This document shows, in pieces, positions 36,043-46,239 of a stretch of 64,000 bases of DNA. Under the pieces are notes generated by a model. It was not told the DNA's origin and did not search any database. It saw only the letters and a program-made list of their open reading frames with translations. The DNA comes from Gemmatimonadales bacterium UBA7889 (GTDB taxonomy: Bacteria > Gemmatimonadota > Gemmatimonadetes > Longimicrobiales > Gaopeijiaceae). The stretch lies in NCBI GenBank assembly GCA_002501085.1, contig DLRL01000056.1:9552-73551 (forward strand), read 5' to 3'. The position numbers were made by a program, and so were the translations under genes. Within the stretch, counting starts at the first letter, position 1, and every line of letters begins with the position of its first letter.

Positions 36043-37692
36043 TTAGTTCTCAGTTCTTTGGAACTGTATGTCGTAAACCCTTCCAAGACTGAGGCTTAGC
36101 TCGGTTATGTCTCCGCTCAAGTCACTCTTGAACCGTATGATTTGTCCCCCTGCGCTAAAGGCGTGTGAATAGATTGGGGTGAGCATACGGGTGCGACTTG
36201 GTCGCTGCGACAGCGTGAGCACACCGTCAGCCACTTCTACCAAGAACGTGGTTTCCGCATCGTGGCTAGTGTATGTGCCCCCGAATGATACGAGCTCATC
36301 TGGGCTTGGCGACCAAGCTTCTACGGGTTCGAACACTTGGTTTGTGTATTGCCAAGCTTCAATCTTGAACTGGGGGCGCTGGCCTTGGTTGAGTTGGAAC
36401 CGGTAGATGCGATCTGCCGCTCCAGCCTGAAAATGGGTCTCACTAAGCGGAATAAGTGTTGTATTTCCGTCTCTGAGTTCGCCACCTGCGAGCCTTAAGG
36501 TTCGCGTGTTGCCAGTTACGGGATCTCTGTAGAGGCCGACGTAACGTTCGAGGACCATGGCTGACACAGAAGCTGGTTCTGGAGGGATGGTTTCGGTAAC
36601 CAAATCACCTAAGAAGGCCCTTGCGACGCTTGAGCCAGTGCCCCCGGTGGACACGTTCGACGCATTACAAAGCATTGCGATTGATAGTTTGTGGTCGGGA
36701 TAACGTCCAAGGAATGCCCTATATCCTGCAGTAGATCCTGTGTGGGTTACTGAGCGCACGCCACCCATCGTCCCATGTTGTAGTCCTCCTGCGTAGATGA
36801 TCTCGGCACCATTAGATAGCCTGCCCCTCTCATTATGCATCATCCGCACAAACTCTGAACCTCCGAGTCGTCCGTCGGTGAGTGCCTGATTCCAGATCAT
36901 TAGATCCCTAACGGTCGTTAGGATGCCTCCATTCCCATGGACATATTCGATAGGTCGGTTGATTACCCAGTCCCCCCCGGGTCTTGCTGAATAGGCTGAG
37001 CTGCGGCCTGGCACGAGACGACGGTAGTCGTCTCTCCATTGGGTGCTGTTCATTCCCAGGGGCTCGAATATGCGTTCCTGGGAGAAGTCCGCGAACGACA
37101 TGCCGGCCAGGCGATCCACAACGATGGCAAGTAGATTATATCCTGTATTCGAATATGAGTATTCATGACCTGGGTCGAAATTGGCTGCACTCTGTCGACT
37201 AACGATGTCGAGTACATGTTCATGGGTGTGACTTCTTTGCTCGCGACCCCATCCTGAGATTCCCGCTACGCTACCCCAGTCTCTGAGTCCACTCGTGTGT
37301 GTCATGAGATGACGGAGTGTGATGGTAGGACCATAGTCCGGAACTTCCGGCACGTATTCCCGGATATCGTCCCCTAGAGACAGCTGGCCGTCGAGAGCAA
37401 GAAGCATGATCGCTGCAGCTGTAAATTGCTTGGAGACAGAGCCGCCTTCGAAGATTGTTTCCGGCTTATTGGGAATCCCATGCTCCAGATCAGCCATTCC
37501 GTATGCTCGCTCCAAGATGGTTAGGCCATCTAGGGCTACGCCCACCGCACATCCAGGTGAGGATACTGACGTCCAGGGTGCGAAGATCTCATCCACACGC
37601 ACTGACACGTCAATTGGGACCTGGGCGTACATTACGCTGGGGATCGCGGCCAAAATGAGTATGCTCAGTCGTACTTGGCTCAAGAAGCTCAT
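36043..37692 (-). CDS. Exported serine beta-lactamase-like hydrolase (class C/PBP fold)
   Basis: 549 residues; signal peptide ending MYA before Gln. Catalytic SxxK is S85-V-S-K88, the second motif Y180-S-N182, and the KTG equivalent is HTG in VTHTGSTAGY, the arrangement of class C beta-lactamases, esterase EstB and D-aminopeptidases. A C-terminal beta-rich extension of about 170 residues (VGLYRDPVTGNTRTL, FGGTYTSHDAETTFL) matches the lipocalin-like tail of this group. Peptidase or esterase activity is more likely than antibiotic resistance; not decidable here. Confidence 0.88.
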   Translation of the reverse strand: MSFLSQVRLSILILAAIPSVMYAQVPIDVSVRVDEIFAPWTSVSSPGCAVGVALDGLTILERAYGMADLEHGIPNKPETIFEGGSVSKQFTAAAIMLLALDGQLSLGDDIREYVPEVPDYGPTITLRHLMTHTSGLRDWGSVAGISGWGREQRSHTHEHVLDIVSRQSAANFDPGHEYSYSNTGYNLLAIVVDRLAGMSFADFSQERIFEPLGMNSTQWRDDYRRLVPGRSSAYSARPGGDWVINRPIEYVHGNGGILTTVRDLMIWNQALTDGRLGGSEFVRMMHNERGRLSNGAEIIYAGGLQHGTMGGVRSVTHTGSTAGYRAFLGRYPDHKLSIAMLCNASNVSTGGTGSSVARAFLGDLVTETIPPEPASVSAMVLERYVGLYRDPVTGNTRTLRLAGGELRDGNTTLIPLSETHFQAGAADRIYRFQLNQGQRPQFKIEAWQYTNQVFEPVEAWSPSPDELVSFGGTYTSHDAETTFLVEVADGVLTLSQRPSRTRMLTPIYSHAFSAGGQIIRFKSDLSGDITELSLSLGRVYDIQFQRTEN

Positions 37693-37739
37693 TTTTCTGT
37701 CCAGTTATTTATTGGTCTCAATCAAGTTCTTGCGAAAAC

Positions 37740-37771
37740 AAAAGGGGGGCCGGTGCCCCGGCCCCCCTTTT
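37740..37771 (-). terminator. Intrinsic terminator of the S9 peptidase gene
   Basis: A 14-pair stem (37740-37753 with 37758-37771; six G and CCGG in the core) and a TGCC loop. On the minus strand the stem is followed by T-rich sequence (TGTTTTC). It lies 38 bases after the stop of the S9 gene at 37809 and before the beta-lactamase-like gene, so the two are probably separate transcripts. Confidence 0.85.
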
Positions 37772-37808
37772 ATCCTGAGTATTCCCGGTACCACGTTTCG
37801 GCTAAGGC

Positions 37809-40400
37809 TTAATGTCCGTCCTGCTGTTCCGTGATTGTGAGGTCTTCATCTGCCAGGTGAACATCAAGCCAAGCGGTCCAACGTGCCCATAGATCAAGTA
37901 TCGTCTCTTCCGTGGCTGGCCCATGGTCCTCGAAGGGGTATAGGTACATCGCCGCCTTTTTGCCTAGCCCATTTAACGCATGGAAGAGGCGTGGTGAGTG
38001 ATCAGGCGCTGTACCCACGTTCTGGTCATGGAGGCCATGGTACATGAGGAGGGCTCCGGTAAGGTTGTTCGCATATACGAACGGTGACATCCCGAGATAC
38101 ACCTCTTTCGCATCCCAGAATATCCGCCTCTCACTCTGGAACGAGAGCGGTGTGAATGTACGATTATAGTTTCCATCACCAGCAATCCCGGCCTTGAAGA
38201 ACGGGGTGTGGACCATGGCGTTTGCCGTTCCAAATGCTCCGTAAGAGTGCCCCCCCAGGCCTAGTCGTTTACGGTCGATAATCCCTCTTTCATCGAGTTC
38301 ATCGATTACCGCCGCCAAGTTATTTCTAAGGTCGTGCTGATAATTGTTGTTCATCTGCCCGGCCTTACCTACGATCGGAGCATCGGGCTCAACAACCGCG
38401 TAGCCTAGCCGGACCAGGTATTCAATGGAACGAGTTCCGAAGTTCGGGTGGGCATTGATGTTATAGGTGCGGCCTCGCTCGTCGTAGCTCTCTTGATCTT
38501 CGTATTCCCGCGGATAGAACCAGAACATGGCAGGCAGCCGCTCGCCGGGCGTATAGCCAGGTGGCAGTGTCACGTTTACCAAGAAACGGAACCCATCCGG
38601 TCGTTCAACAACGAAGCGTTGCCGAGGTGCGTTCGTTAGATCAGGCGTGTAATCGATATTGTCAGTGAGTTGCGTGCGTTGCGCACCAGTAATCAGGTGC
38701 GACTGTGCGATCTCAGTCGGACTCTCGCGGGATACGACAAAGCGTTCTGCGTCAACGTCTAAGATAGCCGAAATCCGCTCATACTGATTGTTATTGTCAC
38801 TCTCATAAATCCGTTGTGTTTCACCCGTCCGGATCTCGATTTTATCAAGAAAAGTCGTAGGCCCTTCGGCAGCTGGATCTTCGTTGTAACTCGTGCCGTA
38901 CAGGAAGACATTGGCGCCGTCGGATGATGTTTCCACCACACTAGCGGAGCCACCACCACCACCACCACCAAGTCGAACGCCGCCACCTACACGTCCACCA
39001 GCCATGACTAGTGATCCGGGGTTCGCATAGAAGTCATCAGAGTCATATTCGACGACAGTGTAGCGTGTATCGGGATCGCTGAGATCTACTGCGTATTCCC
39101 CCACGTTCCCTCTCCGGCTTGTTCTGAAGAAAACCATGCCATAGTCAGCAGAAAACCGGTAACTCTGGATACCTGAGTCGTGCGAGTAGAGGGAGTACTG
39201 GCTGTCTTCATCGAATGGAGGTGCCCAGAGCATCACATGGTCAGGAGTGCCTGCGCTTTCATCGGAATCAGTATCATCCTCTTCTTCGTCACTCTCTTCC
39301 TGCTGGAGAAACGTCAGGCCCTGGCCATCGTTTCTCCAGGCGACCTGTCGTCTGTCTGAATCCCCACCGATTCCAGCCACACCTGGTGCTGCAGGACGGT
39401 TGTCACCTAGGCCAGTATTCATTTCAGTCACATCTAACTCTGCGAGTACTGTTCCTTCTCGGTCCCAAATCTGCTCGACCCGCCCAAAGCTTCGGACTGG
39501 AACGATAAAGCTGAATGGCTTTTGAAGGAGCACGGTTCTCGTATGTGCGCCGGTTGGTGAAAAGTCGAAGCTGTAGATCATTGCCGGATCACCGATTTCA
39601 GTCACTTCCCGACTCTCTACATCGATGGTCGCAAGTTGCCCGGTCGCGTGCCACTCAAGCAGAGTCTCATCTTCTGGCGTTGCCATGAGACTTGCGTAAG
39701 TGCGGAGCATGTTCTCACCGTCCTCAGTCTGTTTTACTTGAGGCCCACTAGGGGCTCCTCTTAGCACGGGTCGTACAGACCGCTCTGTGGGCACCAGGAC
39801 TGTTGCAACTTCTTCTCCGTCCGCAGTCCATTCGAAGTTTGTGACCAAGGTTGCTAGTACTGGTGAACGAGTCACTTGCCGGGAGTCACCACTTGTCGGA
39901 TCAGCCACATAGATGTGAGTCGTTTCGTCTGTGTGCACAAAGAAGGCTAGGCGAGATCCATCTGGTGACCAGGTTGTGTTCGAGATTCGTGATCCTTGGG
40001 GCACGTCCACCTGCACTTCGGAACCATCCGCTGCAGATATCAGGTTGACACCGATGTTTGTGCGGATGCTAAGGTTGCGATGCCGGTTAGCGGCATAGTC
40101 GATGAAGAGTCCACCAAGTTCATCAAAAGGCCTGGAGAACCGATCCATTGTGACGGGACCGTCACCGATCTCATGGATGAACCATTGTTTGTCGGGACTT
40201 ACGTCGCTGAGCGTCACGTTCAGGTAGCGAGGCGCCATAGCTGCTTCTGCGATCTCAGGCGGTGGTGTCACCCACTCTTTAGCAGCAAGAATCGCCTCGG
40301 GATCGCGCGTATCTTGAGCGACTAACGCACTTGGTCCGATAAGTAAGCTCAGCAATAGTGCTGAGGCGACAAACAAGATTTTCCGCTGGACTCTATTCAT
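37809..40400 (-). CDS. Exported S9-family prolyl oligopeptidase-like enzyme (copy 2)
   Basis: 863 residues from ATG 40400, chosen because GGAGG is seven bases upstream and a clear signal peptide follows (ALVA before Gln); the frame runs 33 codons further upstream. Propeller region with repeated WSPDGSRLAF-like blades, a run of seven Gly encoded by a (CCA)7 tract at 38950-38970, and a C-terminal hydrolase domain: nucleophile in GGHSYGA, acid in HGLHDQN, histidine in FEDHGP. An acidic linker (EEDDTDSDE) interrupts the propeller. Larger than copy 1 at 16994 and only distantly similar. Confidence 0.9.
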   Translation of the reverse strand: MNRVQRKILFVASALLLSLLIGPSALVAQDTRDPEAILAAKEWVTPPPEIAEAAMAPRYLNVTLSDVSPDKQWFIHEIGDGPVTMDRFSRPFDELGGLFIDYAANRHRNLSIRTNIGVNLISAADGSEVQVDVPQGSRISNTTWSPDGSRLAFFVHTDETTHIYVADPTSGDSRQVTRSPVLATLVTNFEWTADGEEVATVLVPTERSVRPVLRGAPSGPQVKQTEDGENMLRTYASLMATPEDETLLEWHATGQLATIDVESREVTEIGDPAMIYSFDFSPTGAHTRTVLLQKPFSFIVPVRSFGRVEQIWDREGTVLAELDVTEMNTGLGDNRPAAPGVAGIGGDSDRRQVAWRNDGQGLTFLQQEESDEEEDDTDSDESAGTPDHVMLWAPPFDEDSQYSLYSHDSGIQSYRFSADYGMVFFRTSRRGNVGEYAVDLSDPDTRYTVVEYDSDDFYANPGSLVMAGGRVGGGVRLGGGGGGGSASVVETSSDGANVFLYGTSYNEDPAAEGPTTFLDKIEIRTGETQRIYESDNNNQYERISAILDVDAERFVVSRESPTEIAQSHLITGAQRTQLTDNIDYTPDLTNAPRQRFVVERPDGFRFLVNVTLPPGYTPGERLPAMFWFYPREYEDQESYDERGRTYNINAHPNFGTRSIEYLVRLGYAVVEPDAPIVGKAGQMNNNYQHDLRNNLAAVIDELDERGIIDRKRLGLGGHSYGAFGTANAMVHTPFFKAGIAGDGNYNRTFTPLSFQSERRIFWDAKEVYLGMSPFVYANNLTGALLMYHGLHDQNVGTAPDHSPRLFHALNGLGKKAAMYLYPFEDHGPATEETILDLWARWTAWLDVHLADEDLTITEQQDGH

Positions 40401-40576
40401 TTTTCTGCCTCCAACTATGTCAACATCCGAAGCCCCGAAACTGGCCCGGGGCCCAACAAAGTGCATTCCGGAGGCCGTTCTGGATAGGCGAGCAGCCATG
40501 CCGGGACATTTAACCCTACATTGGGCGATCCTAGGGCATGCGTTAGCTTCGACCTCCGTTTAAAAAAGGATTGACG

Positions 40577-41296
40577 ATGCGGTTTCAACCAAGGATTGCG
40601 CTTTTCTGTGCGGCATTCTCGACTGCCGCCCTTATGGGCTGTGAGGGTCGTGTCGCCATGGATTCTGCAGACCTCGAAACACCTGACCAGAAAGCCTCCT
40701 ACGGTATTGGCTTAAATATCGGTAGTCAGCTTACTGAGACTAAGGATCGTCTTGATAGACCAGCTTTCCTGCGGGGGGTTGAAGACGCGCTTCAAGGCAA
40801 TGAATCGGTGGTGCCCTCCGATGAACTCCAGGTCGTGCTTCAGACTTTTGCTGAGGAGATTCAGAATGCTGCTCAGCAAGATTTTGATCGTCTAGCCGTG
40901 GAAAATTCTGTAGCTGGTGATGCATACCTTGCAGAGAACGGATCCAGAGAGGGAGTGATGACCACCGAGAGTGGCCTGCAGTATGAGGTGCTCAGTCAGG
41001 GTGATGGGTTGATGCCTGGACCAGAAGACCAGGTACAGTTGCACTATCGCGGGACCTTGATCGACGGGACTGAGTTTGATAGCTCGTACGAAAGAGGAGA
41101 GCCGGCTCAATTTGGGGTTGGTGGTGTCATTCCGGGTTTTTCGGAAGCCTTACAGCTCATGTCTGTGGGAAGTCACTTCCGGGTTGTGATCCCCTCCGAG
41201 ATAGGCTATGGACCGCAAGGGACCGGTGGCCCGATTGGCCCGAACGCGACGCTGATCTTTGAGATTGAACTTCTGGAGATCATTGCCCCAGCATAG
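40577..41296 (+). CDS. FKBP-type peptidyl-prolyl isomerase lipoprotein
   Basis: 239 residues from ATG 40577, six bases after AAGGA; an upstream TTG is rejected. Lipobox LMGC. An FkpA/Mip-like N-terminal dimerisation domain (about 30-110: QKASYGIGLNIGSQLTE ... AFLRGVEDALQGN) precedes the FKBP domain (about 120-239: TESGLQYEVL, VQLHYRGTLIDGTEFDSSY, VIPGFSEALQLM, IGYGPQG, LIFEIELLEI), with active-site aromatic and Asp residues present. Lipid-anchored folding factor for exported proteins, which fits the many secreted enzymes around it. Confidence 0.94.
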   Translation: MRFQPRIALFCAAFSTAALMGCEGRVAMDSADLETPDQKASYGIGLNIGSQLTETKDRLDRPAFLRGVEDALQGNESVVPSDELQVVLQTFAEEIQNAAQQDFDRLAVENSVAGDAYLAENGSREGVMTTESGLQYEVLSQGDGLMPGPEDQVQLHYRGTLIDGTEFDSSYERGEPAQFGVGGVIPGFSEALQLMSVGSHFRVVIPSEIGYGPQGTGGPIGPNATLIFEIELLEIIAPA

Positions 41297-41365
41297 GCAG
41301 CTTTAGGTTGCAAGCGGGGGATAAAAGAACCTGACTCCAGCCCAGCTGGGTATATCAGACGATCC

Positions 41366-43915
41366 TCAGTTACCTCCGGCTTCGGCCTTGAGTTGACGGT
41401 ATACGTCACGGGCTGAGTCGAATTGGCCGTATACGTGGTCTTTTTCAGCCTGTGAACGCCAGTCAGGCCATTCTTCTGCCATCTCTTGTAGCTTGTCGAT
41501 CCACGCTATTCCATAGTCCGCAGCTTCCGAAGAGCGGACTGGAACTCCGTCCATGATGATCCATACTGGATTCGTGACAGCCTGCACATAGCCGATCCCC
41601 ATAGGAAAGGCTTCTCCATTAGTCCCGTTCACGCGTACGTGATACCACCCTGAGTGCGTTGGCTGGAAGTCACGTTCAAATGAAACCGAAAGTCTGTCAG
41701 CTGATAGAGGCATATCTGCAATAACCTCACCGTTGAAGACAAGCTCTGCCTTTTCGAGAGGAGTGAGAGAGGTTGCCTCGACTTTGATTGTGACATCATC
41801 ACCGCTGGAGAGATCGACTGTCTGTCCTGGTATCTGCCCTTCGACCTCGAGTTCCACGAGTGGGCCGTTCGACATGAAAGCGTGTCCGTTCTTCATTGCT
41901 TGCAACCAACCGTGCATTGAGAGTTTGCCACCTGGGATCTTCACATATGTTCGAACAGAACCCACGATTGCCGTGTTATGTAAATTGCTGATCGAATCTT
42001 CCCCACCTACGAGTGCGACCCTGAGCCCATTATTCCATGCAGCATAGACCGGGGCGAACCCAGTTTGTGAGGCAGACCACTCTACTGCATCTGTGGTAGC
42101 CAGAGCGGCATCGACCATAAAGCCTTTCGCACCACCCAGCGTTCCATCAAGAGGGTCACCGCTGGGCCACTGTGAGTGAACATAGCCAGTGTAAGCTCCC
42201 TGCGACTTTGCTTTAAGGAAGATATCGGTGTTTGACGGATAGAGACTCTCGATCCCGGTACCTTCGTATCCTGTAGTGAAAGGCGAAATCAGATGATCCC
42301 GCATCCCGAACAGGAAGACGTGACCGTAGAAAGGTGGGCGGTATTCCTGGCCCACAACAAGCACGCGGTCCGGGGTCGAAAGCGGGTGTGCCCGACCTCC
42401 TGGCAGAAAGTACTGGTAGTCTAGGATACGGTTGTCTTTGTTTGCGATTTGCTCCAGAACGATGTCCTGGTCTTCTGCCTCCGACATCATCATTAGGTTC
42501 TCGAGCGAGTTGTGTAGATTTCCTGCATAGTTCGCGTGCACATGAGTTGAGCCGCTGAACCACCCCCGTTCCTCCATGTCGATCACTGTTTCGAGCTGGA
42601 GTGTGACTTCGGTCACTTCTCCGGCCTGGATCTGAGTTGTCATACTCTCAGGCTGGTTCTCAAAGCCTTTGACTGTTAGGAGAGAAACCTCGCCCTCAGG
42701 GAGTTCCAGAACGGATGTGCCTGTACTGTGGAAGAACCAGAAGCCTGCCCTTTGTGCTATACGAGCGTATGCGTCAGTTGGTGCATAAAATTTTCCGTCG
42801 GACGCCTCAACATGAACTCGAGTTCCGGTCGCTTGACCGTCTGCTCCGACTGTCGTCACACGCAGTGTGCCCGTCGGATTCTTCCAATGGCGAGTAGTGA
42901 TTTCTACGTCGACAATTTTTCCACCGTAGACTTCCAAGAGTTTTAATTGTGGGAGGCCTTCACGGTTATCGATATATGCAATCCATTCGCCGTCCGGTGA
43001 CCAGCGTGGGTGAAAGGCATCGTGAGTGAAGAACGTCATCTTGTAGGGTTCGCCACCCACAGTGGGTTGCACATAAAGATTATTGAATTGATCAGCAGCA
43101 CCTCTCGTTGATGAGAAGATGAAGCGTTTTCCATCGATTGATACGTCTGGCTGCGTGCGGTAAAGAGTCTGCTCAGCTAGTACTGTCTCACGTTCATCAA
43201 AGCCGTCTTCTCGAGCTGGAACCCGAAAGACGTTGCCGCTTCCCAGCGGCACATCACGATTTGATACGAGCAGAAGGTTCTCTCCATCAGGGAACCAGGC
43301 AGGTGAGATATGGATGTCATCCGCGCCAAAATACAGGCGATTACGTCCGTAGTTATTGTCCCTGGTGACGGCTATCGCTTCACTACTAAAGCGGCCTGTT
43401 GAGAATGCCTGGATATAAACGTTGAAATAGCCAGAAGGTTCGGTTGATACGTATGCGATTCGTGTTCCATCTGGACTGAAGCTAGGGTCAGTATAGATCT
43501 GCGTGTTGTTTGTCAGGGTCGTTGTCTCGCCAGTCTCAATGTTCAAGACCTCAAGTTGGATTGAACGGCCGTGGTCATCGGCAGTGTAGACGAGCCAGCG
43601 TCCATCGGGAGAATAGTTTGGAGACGAGTAGTATTTCGGTCCCGAAACCAGTTCTGTCGCCAGCCCAGAAGCTACCTCGATGCTCCAAATAGATCCCTGC
43701 ATTGCAACTGCGATGGCCTCTCCGTCTGGCGACCAACTCGGGTACCATGGTGTCGAACTTGGTGCCGGTGGGAAATAAAAATTGTGCATATAATTCCCTC
43801 CCATCCGAGCACTCGGGTACCCACCGAATAGGGTTTGGGCAGGAAGGGGTAGGGCGCTGGCTAAGACGAGCACAGCCGATGCAATTGCGAGTGAGGAATA
43901 GAGACGACGCAGCAC
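41366..43915 (-). CDS. Exported TolB-like propeller fused to a CehA/McbA (PHP-like) metallohydrolase
   Basis: 849 residues. GTG at 43915 is chosen: GGAGG (43925-43921) is five bases away and the signal peptide VLRRLYSSLAIAS ... LPA before Gln starts there. Residues about 30-330 form a TolB/PD40 propeller (WSPDGEAIAVA, YSPDGRWLVY, FSPDGTRIAY). From about 450 comes a PHP-like domain with GWFSGSTHVHANYAG (metal-binding HxH), GQEYRPP, GYVHSQWPSG and GGEDSISN, as in carbaryl hydrolase CehA and McbA. Probable metal-dependent phosphodiesterase, esterase or amidase; substrate unknown. Confidence 0.88.
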   Translation of the reverse strand: MLRRLYSSLAIASAVLVLASALPLPAQTLFGGYPSARMGGNYMHNFYFPPAPSSTPWYPSWSPDGEAIAVAMQGSIWSIEVASGLATELVSGPKYYSSPNYSPDGRWLVYTADDHGRSIQLEVLNIETGETTTLTNNTQIYTDPSFSPDGTRIAYVSTEPSGYFNVYIQAFSTGRFSSEAIAVTRDNNYGRNRLYFGADDIHISPAWFPDGENLLLVSNRDVPLGSGNVFRVPAREDGFDERETVLAEQTLYRTQPDVSIDGKRFIFSSTRGAADQFNNLYVQPTVGGEPYKMTFFTHDAFHPRWSPDGEWIAYIDNREGLPQLKLLEVYGGKIVDVEITTRHWKNPTGTLRVTTVGADGQATGTRVHVEASDGKFYAPTDAYARIAQRAGFWFFHSTGTSVLELPEGEVSLLTVKGFENQPESMTTQIQAGEVTEVTLQLETVIDMEERGWFSGSTHVHANYAGNLHNSLENLMMMSEAEDQDIVLEQIANKDNRILDYQYFLPGGRAHPLSTPDRVLVVGQEYRPPFYGHVFLFGMRDHLISPFTTGYEGTGIESLYPSNTDIFLKAKSQGAYTGYVHSQWPSGDPLDGTLGGAKGFMVDAALATTDAVEWSASQTGFAPVYAAWNNGLRVALVGGEDSISNLHNTAIVGSVRTYVKIPGGKLSMHGWLQAMKNGHAFMSNGPLVELEVEGQIPGQTVDLSSGDDVTIKVEATSLTPLEKAELVFNGEVIADMPLSADRLSVSFERDFQPTHSGWYHVRVNGTNGEAFPMGIGYVQAVTNPVWIIMDGVPVRSSEAADYGIAWIDKLQEMAEEWPDWRSQAEKDHVYGQFDSARDVYRQLKAEAGGN

Positions 43916-44136
43916 AAGGTCCTCCAGAATGATGAACTGAATGGGCAAGCTTCGTGTCCTAAGTGACCTGTATCAAGTAGGGCCCTAGATAGTAGAGTAC
44001 TACCTCAGTTCACAAGTAGGACCTGACAACAGGCTCTATATGTGCGCAAGTTGAAGTCATCAGCTTGATTAGTACTTTGGGATAAATCGATTCATGGAAC
44101 CGATATTGACCTTAATTCGAAGTTGGATTTCCTAGA

Positions 44137-46239
44137 GTGTCGCCACGGCTCTGGACGCATCGTGCGTCTCCCTGGATCACACTTCTTGTGGCAGCTGTTG
44201 GTCTTGGAGTGGTCTGGCTTTTAAGAACATCTTTGAGTCCTCGAGTTGAAGGCGACTTCTTCTTCTCCGAGAGTGATCCTCAACTCCAGGCTTCGCAGAG
44301 GATCAACGAAACTTACCCATCGAGTCCACAGATCATTCTTCGGGTGGCGAGTGAACGGGGTGCGGAAGACTCATATGAGAACCGAATTGGGGCACTCACG
44401 GATGAACTGTTAGAGATTGAGGGAGTAGTCGGCGGATACAGTATCACGACCGACAACCCTGAAGGCAGCCCTCTGTTCAGTAGAATTCTACTTACGCCAG
44501 ATGCTGCTGCCACCAACATCGTGCTATCGGCAGACGAAACAGATCCCGAAGTCCTTATTCCACGGATTGAGGCGGTTATAGCGGAACACCAAGCACCAGA
44601 ACTGGGCATCGTTATGTCTGGTGTACCAGTGATCGTCGAGTTGATCCGACGGAATCTCTTGCGTGATTTAATCATTTTCAGCCTAGCAGCTGTTTTAGTA
44701 TTCGGCCTGCTGATCGCTATCGTTTACCGTGATATTGCTATCGTGGTAGGTACTTTGGCGACTTGCTCTATCTCTGTGAGCTTGACGCTCGTTTTGACAC
44801 AGGCAATTGGTCTTTCGATCGGATTGTTAACAGCTAACCTGGTTACGATCGTTTTCGTGCTTACCCTCTCGCACGTTGTCTTTATGACAGCGAACTGGCT
44901 GCGTGCTGCTGAGGAGCAGGTTGACCGACCCCTCGCAGTTCAAAGCGCGATCCGAGACACACTTGAAGCTTCATTCTGGAGTATGACGACTACGCTCCTA
45001 GGCTTCGCCTCGCTCTTGATCGCATCAGCACAACCTCTCCGTGAGCTTGGGATCGCGGGTGTAATCGGCACGCTAACGGCTATGGCGACTACTTACTCTG
45101 CTTACCCTGCGTTTCTTGGACGATGGGCTAAGGTACGCACCTCAAAGAAGGTTGTGGACCTACCGAGAATCGCAGCCCCTGCTCGGACACGTACGCTTGC
45201 GGTCGCAGCAGGAGTTACGGTGCTTCTGCTCGGCGCAGGTCTATTACGATTTGATACTGATCCCGGGCTACTCACCTACTTCGCTGAAGGTGATCCGCTC
45301 CGTGATGGTCTTGAACAAATCGATGCGGATGGAGGAAGCAGCACACTAAATATAGTGATTCGCGATACTGAAGGAGCCCGTCTTGACTCGAATCCAGTAT
45401 TTGAAAAGATGCAAGTACTGCAGGCGTCGCTCGAAGAGGATGCCGCGGTTGGTGTCGTGCTGTCACCAACAGTGCTGCTGGAGCATGCACGGACTCTCCC
45501 CTTTGCAGGATTCTTGAGTCTGGAACTCCTGCTCAACATGGCATCGACTCCGCAGCTTGGTAGTGTCGGGTTGGGATATGTCACTGCAGCTCGGGATGAG
45601 GGTCACTATTTCTTACGTATGCGTGAAACCGTTGATGAACCATCTCGTCGGGAGATCATGGAGCGATTACGGGTGGATGTAGTCGATGCGGGACTCGAGC
45701 CAGTCTTGATTGGAGGCCTCTATGATCTCCAAGCCCAGCTGGGAGAACTGATAAGGTCAAGCTTAAAGATTGGGATTGGCGGGTTAATGGCCTTATTCCT
45801 CGTCGTTGGGTTCATAGTATCCCGTTCTGCCATGACGACATTTCGAATGTGGGTCTGTCTGGCTGCTGTTCCAGTTGTCGTGCTCGGTGTTTTTGGACAC
45901 TTCGGCATCGCGGTTGACATCATCACGTCTCCTGCTGCAAACATCGCGCTTGCTATGGGTGTTGATTCAATGATCCACCTCGTTGTCCGGGTACGTACAT
46001 TGGATGCCCTAGGAGAGCCGCTGCCGTGGGGTAGGGCACTAGATCAGATTAGGACCCCTGTGCTACGTGCGAGCATGATCATTTGTGCAGGATTCGGAAT
46101 TTTTGTGCTATCAACATTTCCGCCAACGAGCCGTTTTGGTTTGGCCGTAATTCTGGGGACGCTGACTGCGGCGACAATGACGCTCATTGTGCTGCCTCGG
46201 ATCTCCGCCACCGCAGGACGTTCTGGCGCCAAGACGTGA
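44137..46239 (+). CDS. RND/MMPL-family exporter
   Basis: 700 residues with the duplicated layout of RND exporters: TM1 near 15-30, a periplasmic loop with SESDPQLQASQRI, five TM helices around 170-330 (LIIFSLAAVLVFGLLIAIVYRD ends one of them), then TM7, a second loop and five more helices (FLVVGFIVS, AVDIITSPAANIALAMGVDSMIHLVVR, VILGTLTAATMTLIV). The GxDD-like proton relay segment is MGVDSMIH. MMPL members move lipids, hopanoids or small hydrophobic molecules. Start GTG 44137; the stop overlaps the APC permease gene (GTGA). No membrane-fusion partner nearby. Confidence 0.88.
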   Translation: MSPRLWTHRASPWITLLVAAVGLGVVWLLRTSLSPRVEGDFFFSESDPQLQASQRINETYPSSPQIILRVASERGAEDSYENRIGALTDELLEIEGVVGGYSITTDNPEGSPLFSRILLTPDAAATNIVLSADETDPEVLIPRIEAVIAEHQAPELGIVMSGVPVIVELIRRNLLRDLIIFSLAAVLVFGLLIAIVYRDIAIVVGTLATCSISVSLTLVLTQAIGLSIGLLTANLVTIVFVLTLSHVVFMTANWLRAAEEQVDRPLAVQSAIRDTLEASFWSMTTTLLGFASLLIASAQPLRELGIAGVIGTLTAMATTYSAYPAFLGRWAKVRTSKKVVDLPRIAAPARTRTLAVAAGVTVLLLGAGLLRFDTDPGLLTYFAEGDPLRDGLEQIDADGGSSTLNIVIRDTEGARLDSNPVFEKMQVLQASLEEDAAVGVVLSPTVLLEHARTLPFAGFLSLELLLNMASTPQLGSVGLGYVTAARDEGHYFLRMRETVDEPSRREIMERLRVDVVDAGLEPVLIGGLYDLQAQLGELIRSSLKIGIGGLMALFLVVGFIVSRSAMTTFRMWVCLAAVPVVVLGVFGHFGIAVDIITSPAANIALAMGVDSMIHLVVRVRTLDALGEPLPWGRALDQIRTPVLRASMIICAGFGIFVLSTFPPTSRFGLAVILGTLTAATMTLIVLPRISATAGRSGAKT

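Noticed and set aside
36043..37692. Antibiotic-resistance beta-lactamase
   Set aside because: The motifs fit the wider class C/esterase/D-aminopeptidase group and the C-terminal extension is not typical of resistance enzymes.
46083..46235. Longer N-terminus for the APC permease
   Set aside because: That stretch is the MMPL gene in another frame; GTG 46236 gives the family start and a GTGA overlap.
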